DNA of 64,000 nucleotides from JAUVRX01 sp049664225 (GTDB lineage: Bacteria; Acidobacteriota; Thermoanaerobaculia; Multivoradales; JAHEKO01), in the NCBI GenBank assembly GCA_049664225.1, contig JBATEX010000111.1:18226-82225 (forward strand), read 5' to 3'. This document shows positions 41,787 to 52,136 of this stretch, one piece after another. The notes beneath the pieces are model-generated. The model was not told where the DNA came from and ran no database searches. It saw nothing but the letters and a program-made list of their open reading frames with translations. Numbering within the stretch: position 1 is the stretch's first letter; each line of letters begins with the position of its first letter. Both the position numbers and the translations under genes were made by a program.

Positions 41787-42832
41787 ACCGCGGGCCGGAT
41801 CGCGACTTTGAGAGTTTCACGGCGCATCATGCTGCGCAGGGCCTCCTCGAGCTGCTCTAGAGGCATTTCGCGAGACAGAAGAAGATCGACCGCCAGGCCT
41901 CGATGGGCCAGGAGCGCGAGAGCTTCGGATACCGTGGCAGGTCGATGATGGTAGGAGCCCCGGCAGGTGATCTCTTCATAGTGAATTCTCGCGGTATCGA
42001 GAGAGAGCCGTGTGCCCGCAGGACAACCTCCGAAGAACAGCACCTCGCCTCCTGGCTGGACGGACTGGGTGGCCAACTCCCATCCAGCGACCGAACCTGT
42101 GGCATCGATGGCGAGGTTGAACCCGAGGCTGTCGTCGGCCCGATCGAGGATCGCTGAGGGACGCGACGACTCGGGCGGCTCGATGGTTGACACGGCTCCC
42201 ATCTGGATCGCGATCTCACGTCTCTTTGCCAGTGGGTCAGCCAATACCACCCGATGGCCGGAGGCCGAGAGAACGCCCAGGATCAGCTGCCCGATCGCAC
42301 CGCCGCCCAGGACCACAACGTCGCTGGGTTCGGACAGCGAGCAGATCTCTATACCGTGAAGGACGCAGGCCAGAGGTTCTGTCAGAGAGGCGTGCTCGGG
42401 CGACATTCCCGGTGGAATCGGATAGGTGCTCCGGGCGACGAATCGCGCCGGAACCGGCAGATACTCGGCGAAGGCACCGTTGAGGTACTGGAGATCCCTA
42501 CATAGGTTCTCTCGCCCGTGAAGGCAGTATCGGCAGCGGCCGCACGAGGCCGAGTTGAGCACGACCACGGCCTCGCCTGCTCGCCAGTTCTCGACACCGT
42601 CACCGATCGCGGCTACGGTGCCAGCGCATTCATGGCCAAAAGGGGTCGGCACCTGGAGCATTCGCGGATGACCACCTTGCCTGAATACCTTGAGATCGGT
42701 CCCACAGGTCGTTGCCACGTCGACTCGCAGAACCAGCTCACCCGATTGCGGCCTTGGCAGGGTCAGTTGCCGGATCTCGATCTCCTCGGGTCCCAGGAGG
42801 CAGGCGGCCCGGTAGCTGTCAGGAAGCTCCAC
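41783..42832 (-). CDS. Zinc-dependent medium-chain dehydrogenase (sorbitol/threonine dehydrogenase type)
   Basis: A 349-residue MDR enzyme. Catalytic-zinc motifs are TTCGTDLKVF and GHECAGTVAAIGD. The structural-zinc loop has four cysteines in CGRCRYCLHGRENLC, and VVVLGGGAIGQLILGVL is the NAD(P)-binding loop. It probably oxidises a secondary alcohol of a polyol or amino-alcohol. It is the last of a three-gene minus-strand operon with a second MDR gene (14-bp overlap) and a class V aminotransferase. Confidence 0.85.
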   Translation of the reverse strand: MELPDSYRAACLLGPEEIEIRQLTLPRPQSGELVLRVDVATTCGTDLKVFRQGGHPRMLQVPTPFGHECAGTVAAIGDGVENWRAGEAVVVLNSASCGRCRYCLHGRENLCRDLQYLNGAFAEYLPVPARFVARSTYPIPPGMSPEHASLTEPLACVLHGIEICSLSEPSDVVVLGGGAIGQLILGVLSASGHRVVLADPLAKRREIAIQMGAVSTIEPPESSRPSAILDRADDSLGFNLAIDATGSVAGWELATQSVQPGGEVLFFGGCPAGTRLSLDTARIHYEEITCRGSYHHRPATVSEALALLAHRGLAVDLLLSREMPLEQLEEALRSMMRRETLKVAIRPAV

Positions 42833-43916
42833 GGGCGCGGTCTCCTTCTCCAGGAGTGAGCAGGATCTTCAGGGCTTTCTGCCGGCCCGCCAGCTCGACG
42901 GCCCGCTGGAAATTCTGCAGGGGAAGGCGATGGCTGACCAGGGGAGTGGGGTCCAATCGGCCCGAAGTCAAGAGCTTGAATATCCTGCGCTGCTCCTTCA
43001 GCGATCCCGAGTAGGTGCCAACCAGCCGTCGCTCGTGCCTGAAGATCTGGTTCAACTCCAGTGCCAATCGGGCACCTGGCTGGGCATGGGCGAACAGCAC
43101 CAGGCTACCGCCCTCTCGGGTCAGAGGCAGGGCCTCTTCGGCGACGGACGGTTGACCTACGGTGTCGAAGACGGCGTCCACTCCGAGGCCTCCACTCAGA
43201 TTCTCGGCCACCCTGGGCAGCGTCTCGGGCGAGCTGGCTGTGTCGGCTCCCAGGGCTTCGGCGAGCTGCCGCCGTTGCGGGATCGGATCACTCATGGCGA
43301 CCCGGATCCCGGGGTGCAGGGCGCGGAGCACGAGCAGATGGAGTAGGCCCATGCTGCCGCAGCCCAGAACGATCGCCGTGGTGGCGGCCTTCGCTGGCCT
43401 CTCCACGTCGGAAAGCCCCGCTTTGTCGATGCCCCTGAGGACACAGGCAGCCGGTTCCATGAAAATTGCGGCTGCGTCCGGCAGGCTGGCCGGCAATACT
43501 CGGACGGCCCGCTCGACGGCCCGTTTCCCGACCAGAATGAACTCGCTGAAGCCCCCAGGTGAGAGCAGATTCTCTTTGAACGTCGAACAGAGAGTCTCGC
43601 TTTCACGTTGGCAGAGGGAACACTCCCCACAGGCCACGTGGTGAGGGACGACGATTCTTTGACCGGGTTCGAACCTCGTTACCCCCGACCCCAGCGCGGC
43701 AACACATCCCACCAGCTCATGGCCGAGCACGGTGCCCTTGGGGATGGCATCGTGGTCGAGCTTGAAGAGATCCGTGCCGCAAAGACCGCAGCACCGGAGT
43801 CTGATCAGCATCTCACCTTCGGACGGGGCGGGGATCGACATCTCCACCAATCGGGATTCACCCTGCCCGACATAGCGAACCGCCCTCATCTCCCCAGTCT
43901 CGAGTGGTTCGCCCAT
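42819..43916 (-). CDS. Zinc-dependent medium-chain dehydrogenase, second of pair
   Basis: A 365-residue MDR enzyme, related to but clearly distinct from its neighbour. CGLCGTDLFKLDHD and GHELVGCVAALGSG supply the catalytic zinc site; CGECSLCQRESETLC has the four structural-zinc Cys. AIVLGCGSMGLLHLLVL is the cofactor loop. It abuts the aminotransferase gene with no gap, so translation is probably coupled. Met at 43889 is an alternative start. Two adjacent, dissimilar MDR genes suggest two successive oxidations/reductions or a heteromer; the substrate is unknown. Confidence 0.84.
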   Translation of the reverse strand: MGEPLETGEMRAVRYVGQGESRLVEMSIPAPSEGEMLIRLRCCGLCGTDLFKLDHDAIPKGTVLGHELVGCVAALGSGVTRFEPGQRIVVPHHVACGECSLCQRESETLCSTFKENLLSPGGFSEFILVGKRAVERAVRVLPASLPDAAAIFMEPAACVLRGIDKAGLSDVERPAKAATTAIVLGCGSMGLLHLLVLRALHPGIRVAMSDPIPQRRQLAEALGADTASSPETLPRVAENLSGGLGVDAVFDTVGQPSVAEEALPLTREGGSLVLFAHAQPGARLALELNQIFRHERRLVGTYSGSLKEQRRIFKLLTSGRLDPTPLVSHRLPLQNFQRAVELAGRQKALKILLTPGEGDRARGAS

Positions 43917-45110
43917 TCAGGAGACGTAGACAGCTCTGGCGGCATCCAGGGCGGCCGTAGCCCTGGCGGCATCGGACTCGGAGGTGAGCAGCTCCCCCAG
44001 AGATGTGAGTAGTGCATGCACGTTGTCGCGGCTGGCAGACTCGCCCATCAGGCCGACTCTCCATACTTTGCCAGCCAGCTCGCCGAGTCCGCCACCAATC
44101 TCGATGCTGTAGTGGTCCAGGAGCCGCCGTCTCACCTGCGCCTCATCGATCCCGTCCGGAACCCAAACTGCGTTGAGAACCGGCAATCGGTGCCCCTCCT
44201 GGGCCGCCGGCTCGAAGCCGAGCTCCTCCAACCCGGCCATCAAGGCTCGGCTGTGGAGACGATGGCGCTCGTACCGGGGCTTCAAACCCTCTTCGAGGAC
44301 CAAGGCCAGGGCTTCATGCAGCGCGTAGTTCATGGAGATCGGCGCCGTGTGGTGATAGGTCCGATGGCGCTCGGCCCAGTACTCCTGGATCATGGCCAGG
44401 TCCAAGTACCAGCTGATCACTTTTGTCCGACGCCGGGCGAGCCTGTCGACGGCTCGCGGTCCAAAGGTCAGCGGAGCGAGCCCGGGCGGACAGCTCAGGC
44501 ACTTCTGGGTACCCGAATAGCAGGCGTCGATCAACCAGTCGTCGATCCTCAGCTCGATTCCTGCCAGCGAAGTCACGGCATCGACAACCAGGAGGCAATC
44601 CCGCTCTCGACAGATTCGACCGATCTCGACCAGCGGTTGGCATGCCCCGGTGGAGGTCTCGGCATGGACGATGGCGACAATACGAATCTCGGGCGAGCGA
44701 TCCAGAGCCTCTTCGACCTCCTGGGGATCGAAGACCTCTCCCCAGGGACGGTCGATGCGATGCAGGGTACCGCCAATCCGGCCGACGATGTCGCTCATTC
44801 GGTTACCGAAGACACCGTTGACGCACACCAGCACTTCGTCACCGGGCTCGACGAGGTTGACGAAGGCCGCTTCCATGCCGGCGCTTCCGGTTCCGGAAAT
44901 GGCGATGGTCAGCTGGTTCTCGGTGCAGAAGACATCACGCAGGCGCTGCTGCATTTGCGTCATCAGCTCGAGAAACTGCGGGTCCAGGTGACCTACGAGC
45001 GGGCGCGAGATCGCCTCATAGACTCGAGGATGCACCATGGACGGGCCCGGGCCTAGCAGGATTCGTCGCGGCGGAGAATCGACTACCGCAGGATTGTGTT
45101 CACTGGTCAT
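43917..45110 (-). CDS. Class V aminotransferase (alanine-glyoxylate / serine-pyruvate type)
   Basis: A 397-residue PLP enzyme from Met at 45110. ILLGPGPSMVHPRVYEA is the hallmark N-terminus of the SPT/AGAT family; SGTGSAGMEAAFVN binds PLP phosphate, VDAVTSLAGIE contains the pyridine-binding Asp, and SGTQKCLSCPPGLAP holds the Schiff-base Lys. It likely transfers an amino group from alanine or serine to glyoxylate or a related keto acid. A longer frame extends upstream over a convergent gene's end but lacks family sequence. It is the first gene of the operon with two MDR dehydrogenases. Confidence 0.88.
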   Translation of the reverse strand: MTSEHNPAVVDSPPRRILLGPGPSMVHPRVYEAISRPLVGHLDPQFLELMTQMQQRLRDVFCTENQLTIAISGTGSAGMEAAFVNLVEPGDEVLVCVNGVFGNRMSDIVGRIGGTLHRIDRPWGEVFDPQEVEEALDRSPEIRIVAIVHAETSTGACQPLVEIGRICRERDCLLVVDAVTSLAGIELRIDDWLIDACYSGTQKCLSCPPGLAPLTFGPRAVDRLARRRTKVISWYLDLAMIQEYWAERHRTYHHTAPISMNYALHEALALVLEEGLKPRYERHRLHSRALMAGLEELGFEPAAQEGHRLPVLNAVWVPDGIDEAQVRRRLLDHYSIEIGGGLGELAGKVWRVGLMGESASRDNVHALLTSLGELLTSESDAARATAALDAARAVYVS

Positions 45111-45204
45111 GCGGCATAGCCTGTCACAGGACTCCGGATCAGGGGAAGCGCACTCCATCCCCCTCCTGGGGACAGCTGGAGGCTCGAGCGTCGACCCGAG
45201 TCGA

Positions 45205-45987
45205 CTATGGCTGGTCGGGTGCGAGAAGGGGTTCGGAGGAATCGGTTCCGATGTCCGTAACATAGGCCGGTCGGTTGCTCTCCGACCAGGGCCAATCGAT
45301 GAGCAGACCCCCTCCGACCCCCTTGGCTACGCGCTCGCCGAAAATCAGATCGACGAGGTACATGGCGACGTCGTAGCTCCGCGCCCCGCCCTGCGACGTC
45401 AACACCCTGCCATCGTGCACGAAGCTCGCATTGACCCTTATATCGAGGTCGGGGAATGCCTCCGCGAAGCTCTGGTAATCACCCGGAAACGTTGTGCAGG
45501 AATGGCCGTCCAGCAGGCCCGCCTCGGCCAGGATGAAGGCTCCCCAGCAGAGTGAGACGACGAACTGCGCATCGCTGCCTGCCTGGCTCACCCAGGCGAT
45601 CAGTCGTTCGTCTTCGCGGTCGTCCTTTCTGCTGTGCTCGGCACTCGGTACCACGAGGATGTCGAGCTTTGGAGCCGTTTCGAACGTGTAGTCGGGGACG
45701 ATTCTGAGACCCTCGGCGGTCGTGATGGGCCTTCCTTCGGGAGCGATCGTGAGTACTTCGATGCCCGGGTGCGGTGCCGAGTGGTAGACCGTGTGCTGGA
45801 AGACGTCCCAGGGAGCCATCAGCTCGGTGCCGTAGACGCCATCCACGATCAGGAATCCGGCGCGCAGTGGACGGTCTTGGGGCAGCGAGTCGGCGGCCGA
45901 TCCAATTCCAGGATTGCCTCCCAGAGCGGTTAGCAGGACCAGGACCAGCCCCCGCCTCAGATGCACTGCAATCGATGTTCCTCGCAT
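45205..45987 (-). CDS. Secreted DJ-1/PfpI family protein
   Basis: A 260-residue protein with a signal peptide (RRGLVLVLLTALGGNPGIGSAADS, cited as RRGLVLVLLTALGG) and a DJ-1/PfpI domain: AGFLIVDGVYGTELMAPWDV, LDILVVPSAEHS and SLCWGAFILAEAGLLDG with the nucleophile-elbow Cys. The TTFPGD, LTSQGGARSYDVAMYLVDLI blocks resemble the GATase-like domain of AraC/GlxA regulators rather than a peptidase, but no DNA-binding domain is present and the protein is exported. The function of extracytoplasmic members is unclear. Confidence 0.83.
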   Translation of the reverse strand: MRGTSIAVHLRRGLVLVLLTALGGNPGIGSAADSLPQDRPLRAGFLIVDGVYGTELMAPWDVFQHTVYHSAPHPGIEVLTIAPEGRPITTAEGLRIVPDYTFETAPKLDILVVPSAEHSRKDDREDERLIAWVSQAGSDAQFVVSLCWGAFILAEAGLLDGHSCTTFPGDYQSFAEAFPDLDIRVNASFVHDGRVLTSQGGARSYDVAMYLVDLIFGERVAKGVGGGLLIDWPWSESNRPAYVTDIGTDSSEPLLAPDQP

Positions 45988-46155
45988 GAGGCTCAGTCTC
46001 CCCGCAGGTAGTTGAACGACTCTCGCCAGTCTAGCACTGGGGCGAGCCCGAGCCTCCCCGCGAGGCGCGGATCGGACTTGTCATAGAATACGCGCCAACC
46101 CAGTCTCCCCAGAGGCTGCAAGACGAGTCGCAAGAAACTCCCAGGAGGTGTAGCA

Positions 46156-46590
46156 GTGCCTTACAGTCCCCTGATGGTCAACCCGATGAAAGAAGAGCTG
46201 ACCTCGATCGGTTTCGAGGAGCTCCTGACTCCGGAGGACGTGGACGCTTTCATGTCCGAGAGGGAGGGAACAGCCCTGCTGGTCATCAACTCGGTGTGCG
46301 GGTGTGCCGCGGGACAGGCGCGGCCTGGCGTTCATCTGGCTCTGGAGAACGAGAGTCGTCCTGATCGCCTGGTCACCGTGTTCGCCGGGCAGGACACAGA
46401 GGCCACCAAGCAGGCCCGCAGCTACTTCGAGGACATTCCGCCCAGCAGCCCCTCCATTGCTCTGTTCAAGAATTCAGAGTTGGTCTATTTCGTTCCTCGC
46501 CACCGAATCGAGAGCCGCAGCGCCGAGGAGGTAGCGGCGGATCTGAAATCGGCTTTCGACCGCTACTTCGCCGCCGCGCCCGCTTCCTGA
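46156..46590 (+). CDS. BrxA/BrxB-family bacilliredoxin (YphP/YqiW type)
   Basis: A 144-residue thioredoxin-fold protein, GTG start 5 bp after AGGAGGTG. VINSVCGCAAGQARPGV carries the CGC active site of the family, with PSSPSIALF and ARSYFEDI as further blocks. In Bacillus, BrxA/B reduce bacillithiol-mixed disulfides; in bacilli-independent lineages the physiological thiol is uncertain. The small gene after it begins directly after its stop, and a DUF423 gene follows, suggesting a three-gene unit. Confidence 0.9.
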   Translation: MPYSPLMVNPMKEELTSIGFEELLTPEDVDAFMSEREGTALLVINSVCGCAAGQARPGVHLALENESRPDRLVTVFAGQDTEATKQARSYFEDIPPSSPSIALFKNSELVYFVPRHRIESRSAEEVAADLKSAFDRYFAAAPAS

Positions 46591-46863
46591 ATGGGTACCT
46601 TCCACCAGGACAAAGGTGAGCTGCACGGCATCACGGTCGTCGTGGACACCGTGGGTGATGAGGTCTACATCGGTCGCTGCGATGAGATGACCGAGGAGAG
46701 GATCCTCCTCCACGATGTCGATGTCCACCGCGACGGCGAAGACGGTCGATCGAAGGACGAGTACGTAGAGCGGGCCGCTCGATTCGGCATCTGGAAGAAG
46801 CTCGAGCAACTCGCGATTCCAACCGAGGCCATCGCATCTGTGCGGCGCCTGGGAGATCTCTGA
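46591..46863 (+). CDS. Small conserved-looking hypothetical protein
   Basis: A 90-residue protein whose ATG directly follows the bacilliredoxin stop. It is acidic, soluble, with no signal or membrane segment. A beta-rich first half (GITVVVDTVGDEVYIGRCDE) and a helical segment with FGIWKKLEQLAIP are visible, ending ASVRRLGDL. I recognise no family. The tight spacing on both sides and normal codon use argue that it is real. Confidence 0.65.
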   Translation: MGTFHQDKGELHGITVVVDTVGDEVYIGRCDEMTEERILLHDVDVHRDGEDGRSKDEYVERAARFGIWKKLEQLAIPTEAIASVRRLGDL

Positions 46864-46866
46864 AAA

Positions 46867-47235
46867 TTGGCTACGGTGAATCTCGCTTGCGGGGCTCTGT
46901 GGTGCGCTCTCGCAGTCGGCGCCGGTGCTTTCGGTGCCCATGCTCTGGCCGAACGCCTCGACGCCCGCTCTCTCGCTCTTTGGGAGACGGCAGCCCGGTA
47001 TCTGATGTACGGCGGACTCGGTGCGACGCTGGTCGGAATCGCGGGAGTGCAATGGCCAAGGGGCGGGTTCGTATTTTCAGGAATCTGTCTGCTAGTAGGA
47101 GCCGTTGTCTTCAGCGGCACCGTCGGTGCCATCGCTCTCGGAGCGCCCCGTTGGCTGGGTGCAATCACTCCCCTGGGCGGTGTCCTGATGATCGCCGGAT
47201 TCCTTGCTTTCGCTTGGACCTCCCTGCGGCTCTAG
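46867..47235 (+). CDS. DUF423 family membrane protein
   Basis: A 122-residue inner-membrane protein with TTG start 3 bp after the preceding stop. Four hydrophobic helices are evident. GAGAFGAHAL near residue 18-27, ETAARYLMYGGLG and FSGTVGAIALG followed by ITPLGGVLMIAGF are the DUF423 (YgdD-like) blocks. The family's biochemical role is unknown. It is probably co-transcribed with the bacilliredoxin. Confidence 0.88.
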   Translation: MATVNLACGALWCALAVGAGAFGAHALAERLDARSLALWETAARYLMYGGLGATLVGIAGVQWPRGGFVFSGICLLVGAVVFSGTVGAIALGAPRWLGAITPLGGVLMIAGFLAFAWTSLRL

Positions 47236-47352
47236 CAGCTGCTGGATACCTCTTTGTCGGATTGCGCAGGTTTCGACTCGGCGATACGATGGGAGAGGGT
47301 CCTGTCGGGCCCGCATCTCACGAAACGACTTCTCATCTCGGAGGTTTGATTC

Positions 47353-48984
<1,632 letters not shown>

Positions 48985-49041
48985 GACGACACAGGAGTGG
49001 AGCTCTGAGCGTGGTTCACAGGTTCAGAGTGGGAGACCTCG

Positions 49042-50775
49042 ATGAACGGCGGTGACCTCATTGCGCAGGTCCTGGGCAAGCATGGAGTCCGCTTCCTCTT
49101 CACTCTGTGCGGCGGACACATCTCGCCCATTCTGGTCGGTGCCAAGCGCCTCGGCATTCGGGTCGTGGATGTTCGCCACGAGGCCACGGCCGTCTTCGCT
49201 GCCGATGCAGTTGCCAGGCTCTCGGGCACGCCGGGTGTAGCGGCTGTGACCGCCGGGCCTGGCGTCACCAATACGATCACCGCCCTCAAGAACGCCCAGC
49301 TGGCCCAGTCTCCTGTTCTGGTGCTGGGAGGGGCCACCGGAACCATCTTGAAGGGGCGGGGCGCCCTGCAGGACATCGATCAGCTGGCCCTGGTGGCTCC
49401 GCATGTCAAATGGGCGACTACCGTGCGCCGGGTGCGGGATCTGGTGCCGGCTCTCCAGAAGGCTCTCGATATGGCGCGGAGCGGGGTTCCGGGCCCTGTG
49501 TTCGTCGAGTGCCCCTTGGATCTGCTCTACGATGAAGACCTGGTCCGTGGGATGTACGGGGCCAAGGCTGCGCAGGGCAAGAGTCGGAGTCTCGGCGAAA
49601 GAGCTCTCGGCGCGTACCTGCGACGTCACGTGAACAGCTTGTTTGCCGCAGCCGAGGGCGTGGAGGTCTCAGAGCCAGTCGAGAAACCGGTACCCGAACC
49701 TTCGAGCAGGGCACTACGAAAGGCGGTGAAGTACCTCGCCGCTGCTCGCCGTCCGGTGCTCATGGTGGGCAGCCAGGCTTTGCTGGAGAACGAGAAGATC
49801 GGCGATCTGGCGGCAGCCGTGGAGAGGCTCGGAGTGCCCGTCTACCTCTCGGGCATGGCAAGAGGGCTCTTGGGCCCGAATCACCCTTTGCAGCTCCGCC
49901 ACAAGCGACGAAACGCTTTGCGACAGGCCGACCTCGTTCTGTTGGCCGGAGTGCCCTGCGACTTTCGGCTCGACTATGGCCGCCAGATCGGCCGAAGAGC
50001 TCGCCTGATCTCGGTGAATCGAAGTGTAGCCGAGGTGGGGAAGAATCGGCGTCCCACTCTCGGAGCGGTAGCCGACCCGGGACTCTTCCTCGTCCGAACG
50101 GCACAGCGCGAGAGGAGGGGCGGGCCCTGGTCGGAGTGGCTGTCGGCCCTGCGGGAAAGGGATGAAGAGCGAGCGAGAGAGATCGCGCAGCAGGCGAAGG
50201 CGAGCACCGAAAATCTGAACCCGATCGCCTTTCTGGAAGCCCTCGAGAAGGTCCTTCCCGACTCCAGCGTGCTGGTAGTCGATGGCGGTGATTTCGTAGC
50301 GACGGCCTCTTATGTGGTATCACCCCGGGGGCCCCTGAGTTGGCTCGATCCTGGTGTGTTCGGCACGTTGGGCGTCGGCGCGGGGTTCGCGCTAGGCGCC
50401 AAGCTCTGCCGCCCAGAGGCCGAGGTCTGGCTACTGTATGGCGACGGCTCCTGCGCTTACAGCCTGGCCGAATTCGACACCTTCGTTCGCCATGAGCTAC
50501 CCGTGATCGCGGTGGTCGGCAACGATGCCAGCTGGGCCCAGATCGCCAGGGACCAGATCGAGTTGCTGAAGGACGATGTGGGTACGGTGCTGCGCCACAC
50601 TGACTACGACGTCGTGGCGGCAGGCTACGGAGGCAAGGGCTTTCGCGTCGCTTCGCCCGATCTTGTTCCCGATATCCTCGCCACTGCCCGTCAGGAGGCC
50701 GATGCTGGCCGGCCTGTTCTGATCAATGCCCTCATCGGCAAGACGGATTTTCGCAAAGGCTCGATCTCAGTCTGA
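49042..50775 (+). CDS. ThDP-dependent enzyme, acetolactate synthase / 2-hydroxyacyl-CoA lyase-like
   Basis: A 577-residue ThDP enzyme with three domains. The N-terminal Pyr domain has RHEATAVFAADA (catalytic Glu) and VTAGPGVTNTITAL. A central Rossmann domain follows from about residue 210. The C-terminal PP domain has YGDGSCAYSLAEFDTFVRH, the GDG-xn-N ThDP-Mg site, ending in VVGNDASWAQI. The sequence is nearer to the ILVBL/HACL-type proteins than to anabolic IlvB, and no small regulatory subunit is adjacent. A 30-residue insert after DLLYDEDLV is unusual. The reaction (C-C lyase or ligation) is open. Confidence 0.82.
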   Translation: MNGGDLIAQVLGKHGVRFLFTLCGGHISPILVGAKRLGIRVVDVRHEATAVFAADAVARLSGTPGVAAVTAGPGVTNTITALKNAQLAQSPVLVLGGATGTILKGRGALQDIDQLALVAPHVKWATTVRRVRDLVPALQKALDMARSGVPGPVFVECPLDLLYDEDLVRGMYGAKAAQGKSRSLGERALGAYLRRHVNSLFAAAEGVEVSEPVEKPVPEPSSRALRKAVKYLAAARRPVLMVGSQALLENEKIGDLAAAVERLGVPVYLSGMARGLLGPNHPLQLRHKRRNALRQADLVLLAGVPCDFRLDYGRQIGRRARLISVNRSVAEVGKNRRPTLGAVADPGLFLVRTAQRERRGGPWSEWLSALRERDEERAREIAQQAKASTENLNPIAFLEALEKVLPDSSVLVVDGGDFVATASYVVSPRGPLSWLDPGVFGTLGVGAGFALGAKLCRPEAEVWLLYGDGSCAYSLAEFDTFVRHELPVIAVVGNDASWAQIARDQIELLKDDVGTVLRHTDYDVVAAGYGGKGFRVASPDLVPDILATARQEADAGRPVLINALIGKTDFRKGSISV

Positions 50776-50805
50776 CCCCCACCCTCCCACCCTGAGGGTT
50801 GAGGC

Positions 50806-50825
50806 AGCCGGCACATTTGCCGGCT
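50806..50825. repeat. Hairpin unit, left arm
   Basis: AGCCGGC (50806-50812) pairs with GCCGGCT (50819-50825) around a 6-nt loop. Its counterpart in the right arm is at about 51254-51272 (AGCCG/CGGCT). Confidence 0.7.
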
Positions 50826-50961
50826 GATCTTTGAGGGCTTGGGGGTTGAGGAGCCCGTCGTACCTCCGACCTACCTTTGAGGCAATGAGGCAATGGGGCA
50901 GTAAGGGTCGAGGCGGCCGGGCGTTCCTTCCGGCCGATCTCTGAGGGCTTGGGGGTTGAAG

Positions 50962-50983
50962 CGCTCGGCGGCTTCGCCGAGCG
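50962..50983. repeat. Perfect 9-bp stem hairpin
   Basis: CGCTCGGCG (50962-50970), loop GCTT, CGCCGAGCG (50975-50983), followed by GTCTTTGGGGG. A short T-run after a strong stem could slow polymerase, so this may assist termination of the ThDP gene. Confidence 0.7.
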
Positions 50984-51320
50984 GTCTTTGGGGGCAGTGA
51001 GGGCCTGAAGTCTTGGACTCTCTTTGAGTCTGGGATCGGACAAGGCGCCCCACAGTCGAGCCACCCGAACGAACCTCTGGCACCATAGAAGGCAATAGGG
51101 GCGTAAGGGTGTAAGGGCGTAGGGCTTGAGCCTCTGTTCCCCCAAGCCCTCAAAGACTGGCCGGAAGGAACGCCCGGCCACTTCACCCCCCACTGCCCCA
51201 AGGATCGGCAGGGAGGTACGACCGGACGCCTCAACCCCAAGCCCTCAAAGATCAGCCGAAGGTACGCCGGCTGACTCAACCCCAGGCCCACCAGGACCGG
51301 CCGGCGGAGAGCCGGACGCC

Positions 51321-52028
51321 TCAATCTTCCAGGCCCATTTCACGGTCGAGAGTGGCGGTCAGGGCGTTCAAACGGCTCTCGATCTCCAGCCTCCCGGCTT
51401 CGATCTCTTCTGCTCCGGCATTTCTGTCGATCTCCACCGTACCCTCCACGCGGTAGCGTATTCGTGCAAAGGGCTTCGGCAGAATGAAACGATCCCAACT
51501 CTTGAATCTCCAGGCCCGATCGGTGCTCCACGAGATCCAGGTAACGGGAAGGCCGGTGAGCGCTGCCACGAGTGCGACGCCCTGTTTGGCGTGGTAGCGA
51601 GGACCGACGGGTCCGTCTGGTGTGATAGCAAGGTGACTCTGGCGAGAAGCGGACACCAGTTGTCTGACAGCCGCTTTGCCGCCGCGTGTCGAGCTGCCTC
51701 GCACCGAGCCGATGCCGAATCGGGCGACGATGCGGGCAATGATCTCGCCGTCACCGTGGCGACTGATCAGGACCTTGACGGGGCGCAGCTCGTCGGCGAC
51801 TCGAATCAGTCCAATCTGACGGTTGTGCCAGAAGGCGAGGATGACCTTGTGGCCGTCTCGGAGCTGCTTCAGGTGGGGTGGCAGATCGAACTCCACGCGC
51901 CAGCTCCTGATCACCAGGGGCAGAATGAGGCCACCGAAGACATGGATGGCAAACCACTCGACAAAGCGCCGCTTCCACTGCTTGCGTTGGGGAGCCCTGC
52001 TACTTTCGGTGCCATCCACGGCTGTCAT
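51321..52028 (-). CDS. DUF374 / lysophospholipid acyltransferase-like protein
   Basis: A 235-residue protein of the DUF374 family, related to LPLAT acyltransferases. FWHNRQIGLI supplies the H-x3-4-D-like position, SRHGDGEIIARIVARFG and SVRGSSTRGGKAA are the signature, and ITPDGPVGPRY matches the substrate-binding PEGxR-equivalent block. An N-terminal amphipathic or membrane helix is at about residues 22-42. Members are predicted to transfer acyl chains in lipid A or phospholipid synthesis; this protein's acceptor is unknown. It is convergent with the ThDP gene across the repeat block. Confidence 0.85.
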   Translation of the reverse strand: MTAVDGTESSRAPQRKQWKRRFVEWFAIHVFGGLILPLVIRSWRVEFDLPPHLKQLRDGHKVILAFWHNRQIGLIRVADELRPVKVLISRHGDGEIIARIVARFGIGSVRGSSTRGGKAAVRQLVSASRQSHLAITPDGPVGPRYHAKQGVALVAALTGLPVTWISWSTDRAWRFKSWDRFILPKPFARIRYRVEGTVEIDRNAGAEEIEAGRLEIESRLNALTATLDREMGLED

Positions 52029-52136
52029 TCTAACGCCGGTGGCGGGGAGAAAAGTCGATCTGTCTCGGCTAAACTAGCTGGCGGAGGCAAAGGCCTTCCT
52101 TCCACGTTGCGGTCCTACTTTTCAGAGGGGGGTATC

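Larger units (their letters stand above)
50776..51320. repeat. 545-bp non-coding block of hairpin repeats forming a large imperfect inverted repeat
   Basis: This gap between convergent genes is built from units of a GC-rich hairpin followed by GATCTTTGAGGGCTTGGGG-like sequence. The 12-mer GAGGGCTTGGGG occurs at 50833-50844 and 50943-50954 on the plus strand and reversed at 51140-51151 and 51235-51246. Left arm (about 50801-50960) and right arm (about 51135-51275) align as reverse complements, including a 21-bp identical hairpin (50915-50935 versus 51159-51179) and GTCGTACCTCC. Perfect hairpins include CGCTCGGCG/CGCCGAGCG (50962-50983). Long open frames across it are not coding-like. Confidence 0.85.

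Noticed and set aside
44016..45056. A 346-codon plus-strand open frame
   Set aside because: Antisense to the class V aminotransferase, which has all PLP motifs.
51060..51130. GTAAGGG-type short tandem repeats as a CRISPR-like array
   Set aside because: Units are short, irregular and lack unique spacers; they belong to the repeat block.
51126..52136. Upstream extension of the S9 peptidase frame
   Set aside because: It crosses the repeat block and is antisense to the DUF374 gene; the signal peptide and ribosome-binding site start at 52137.
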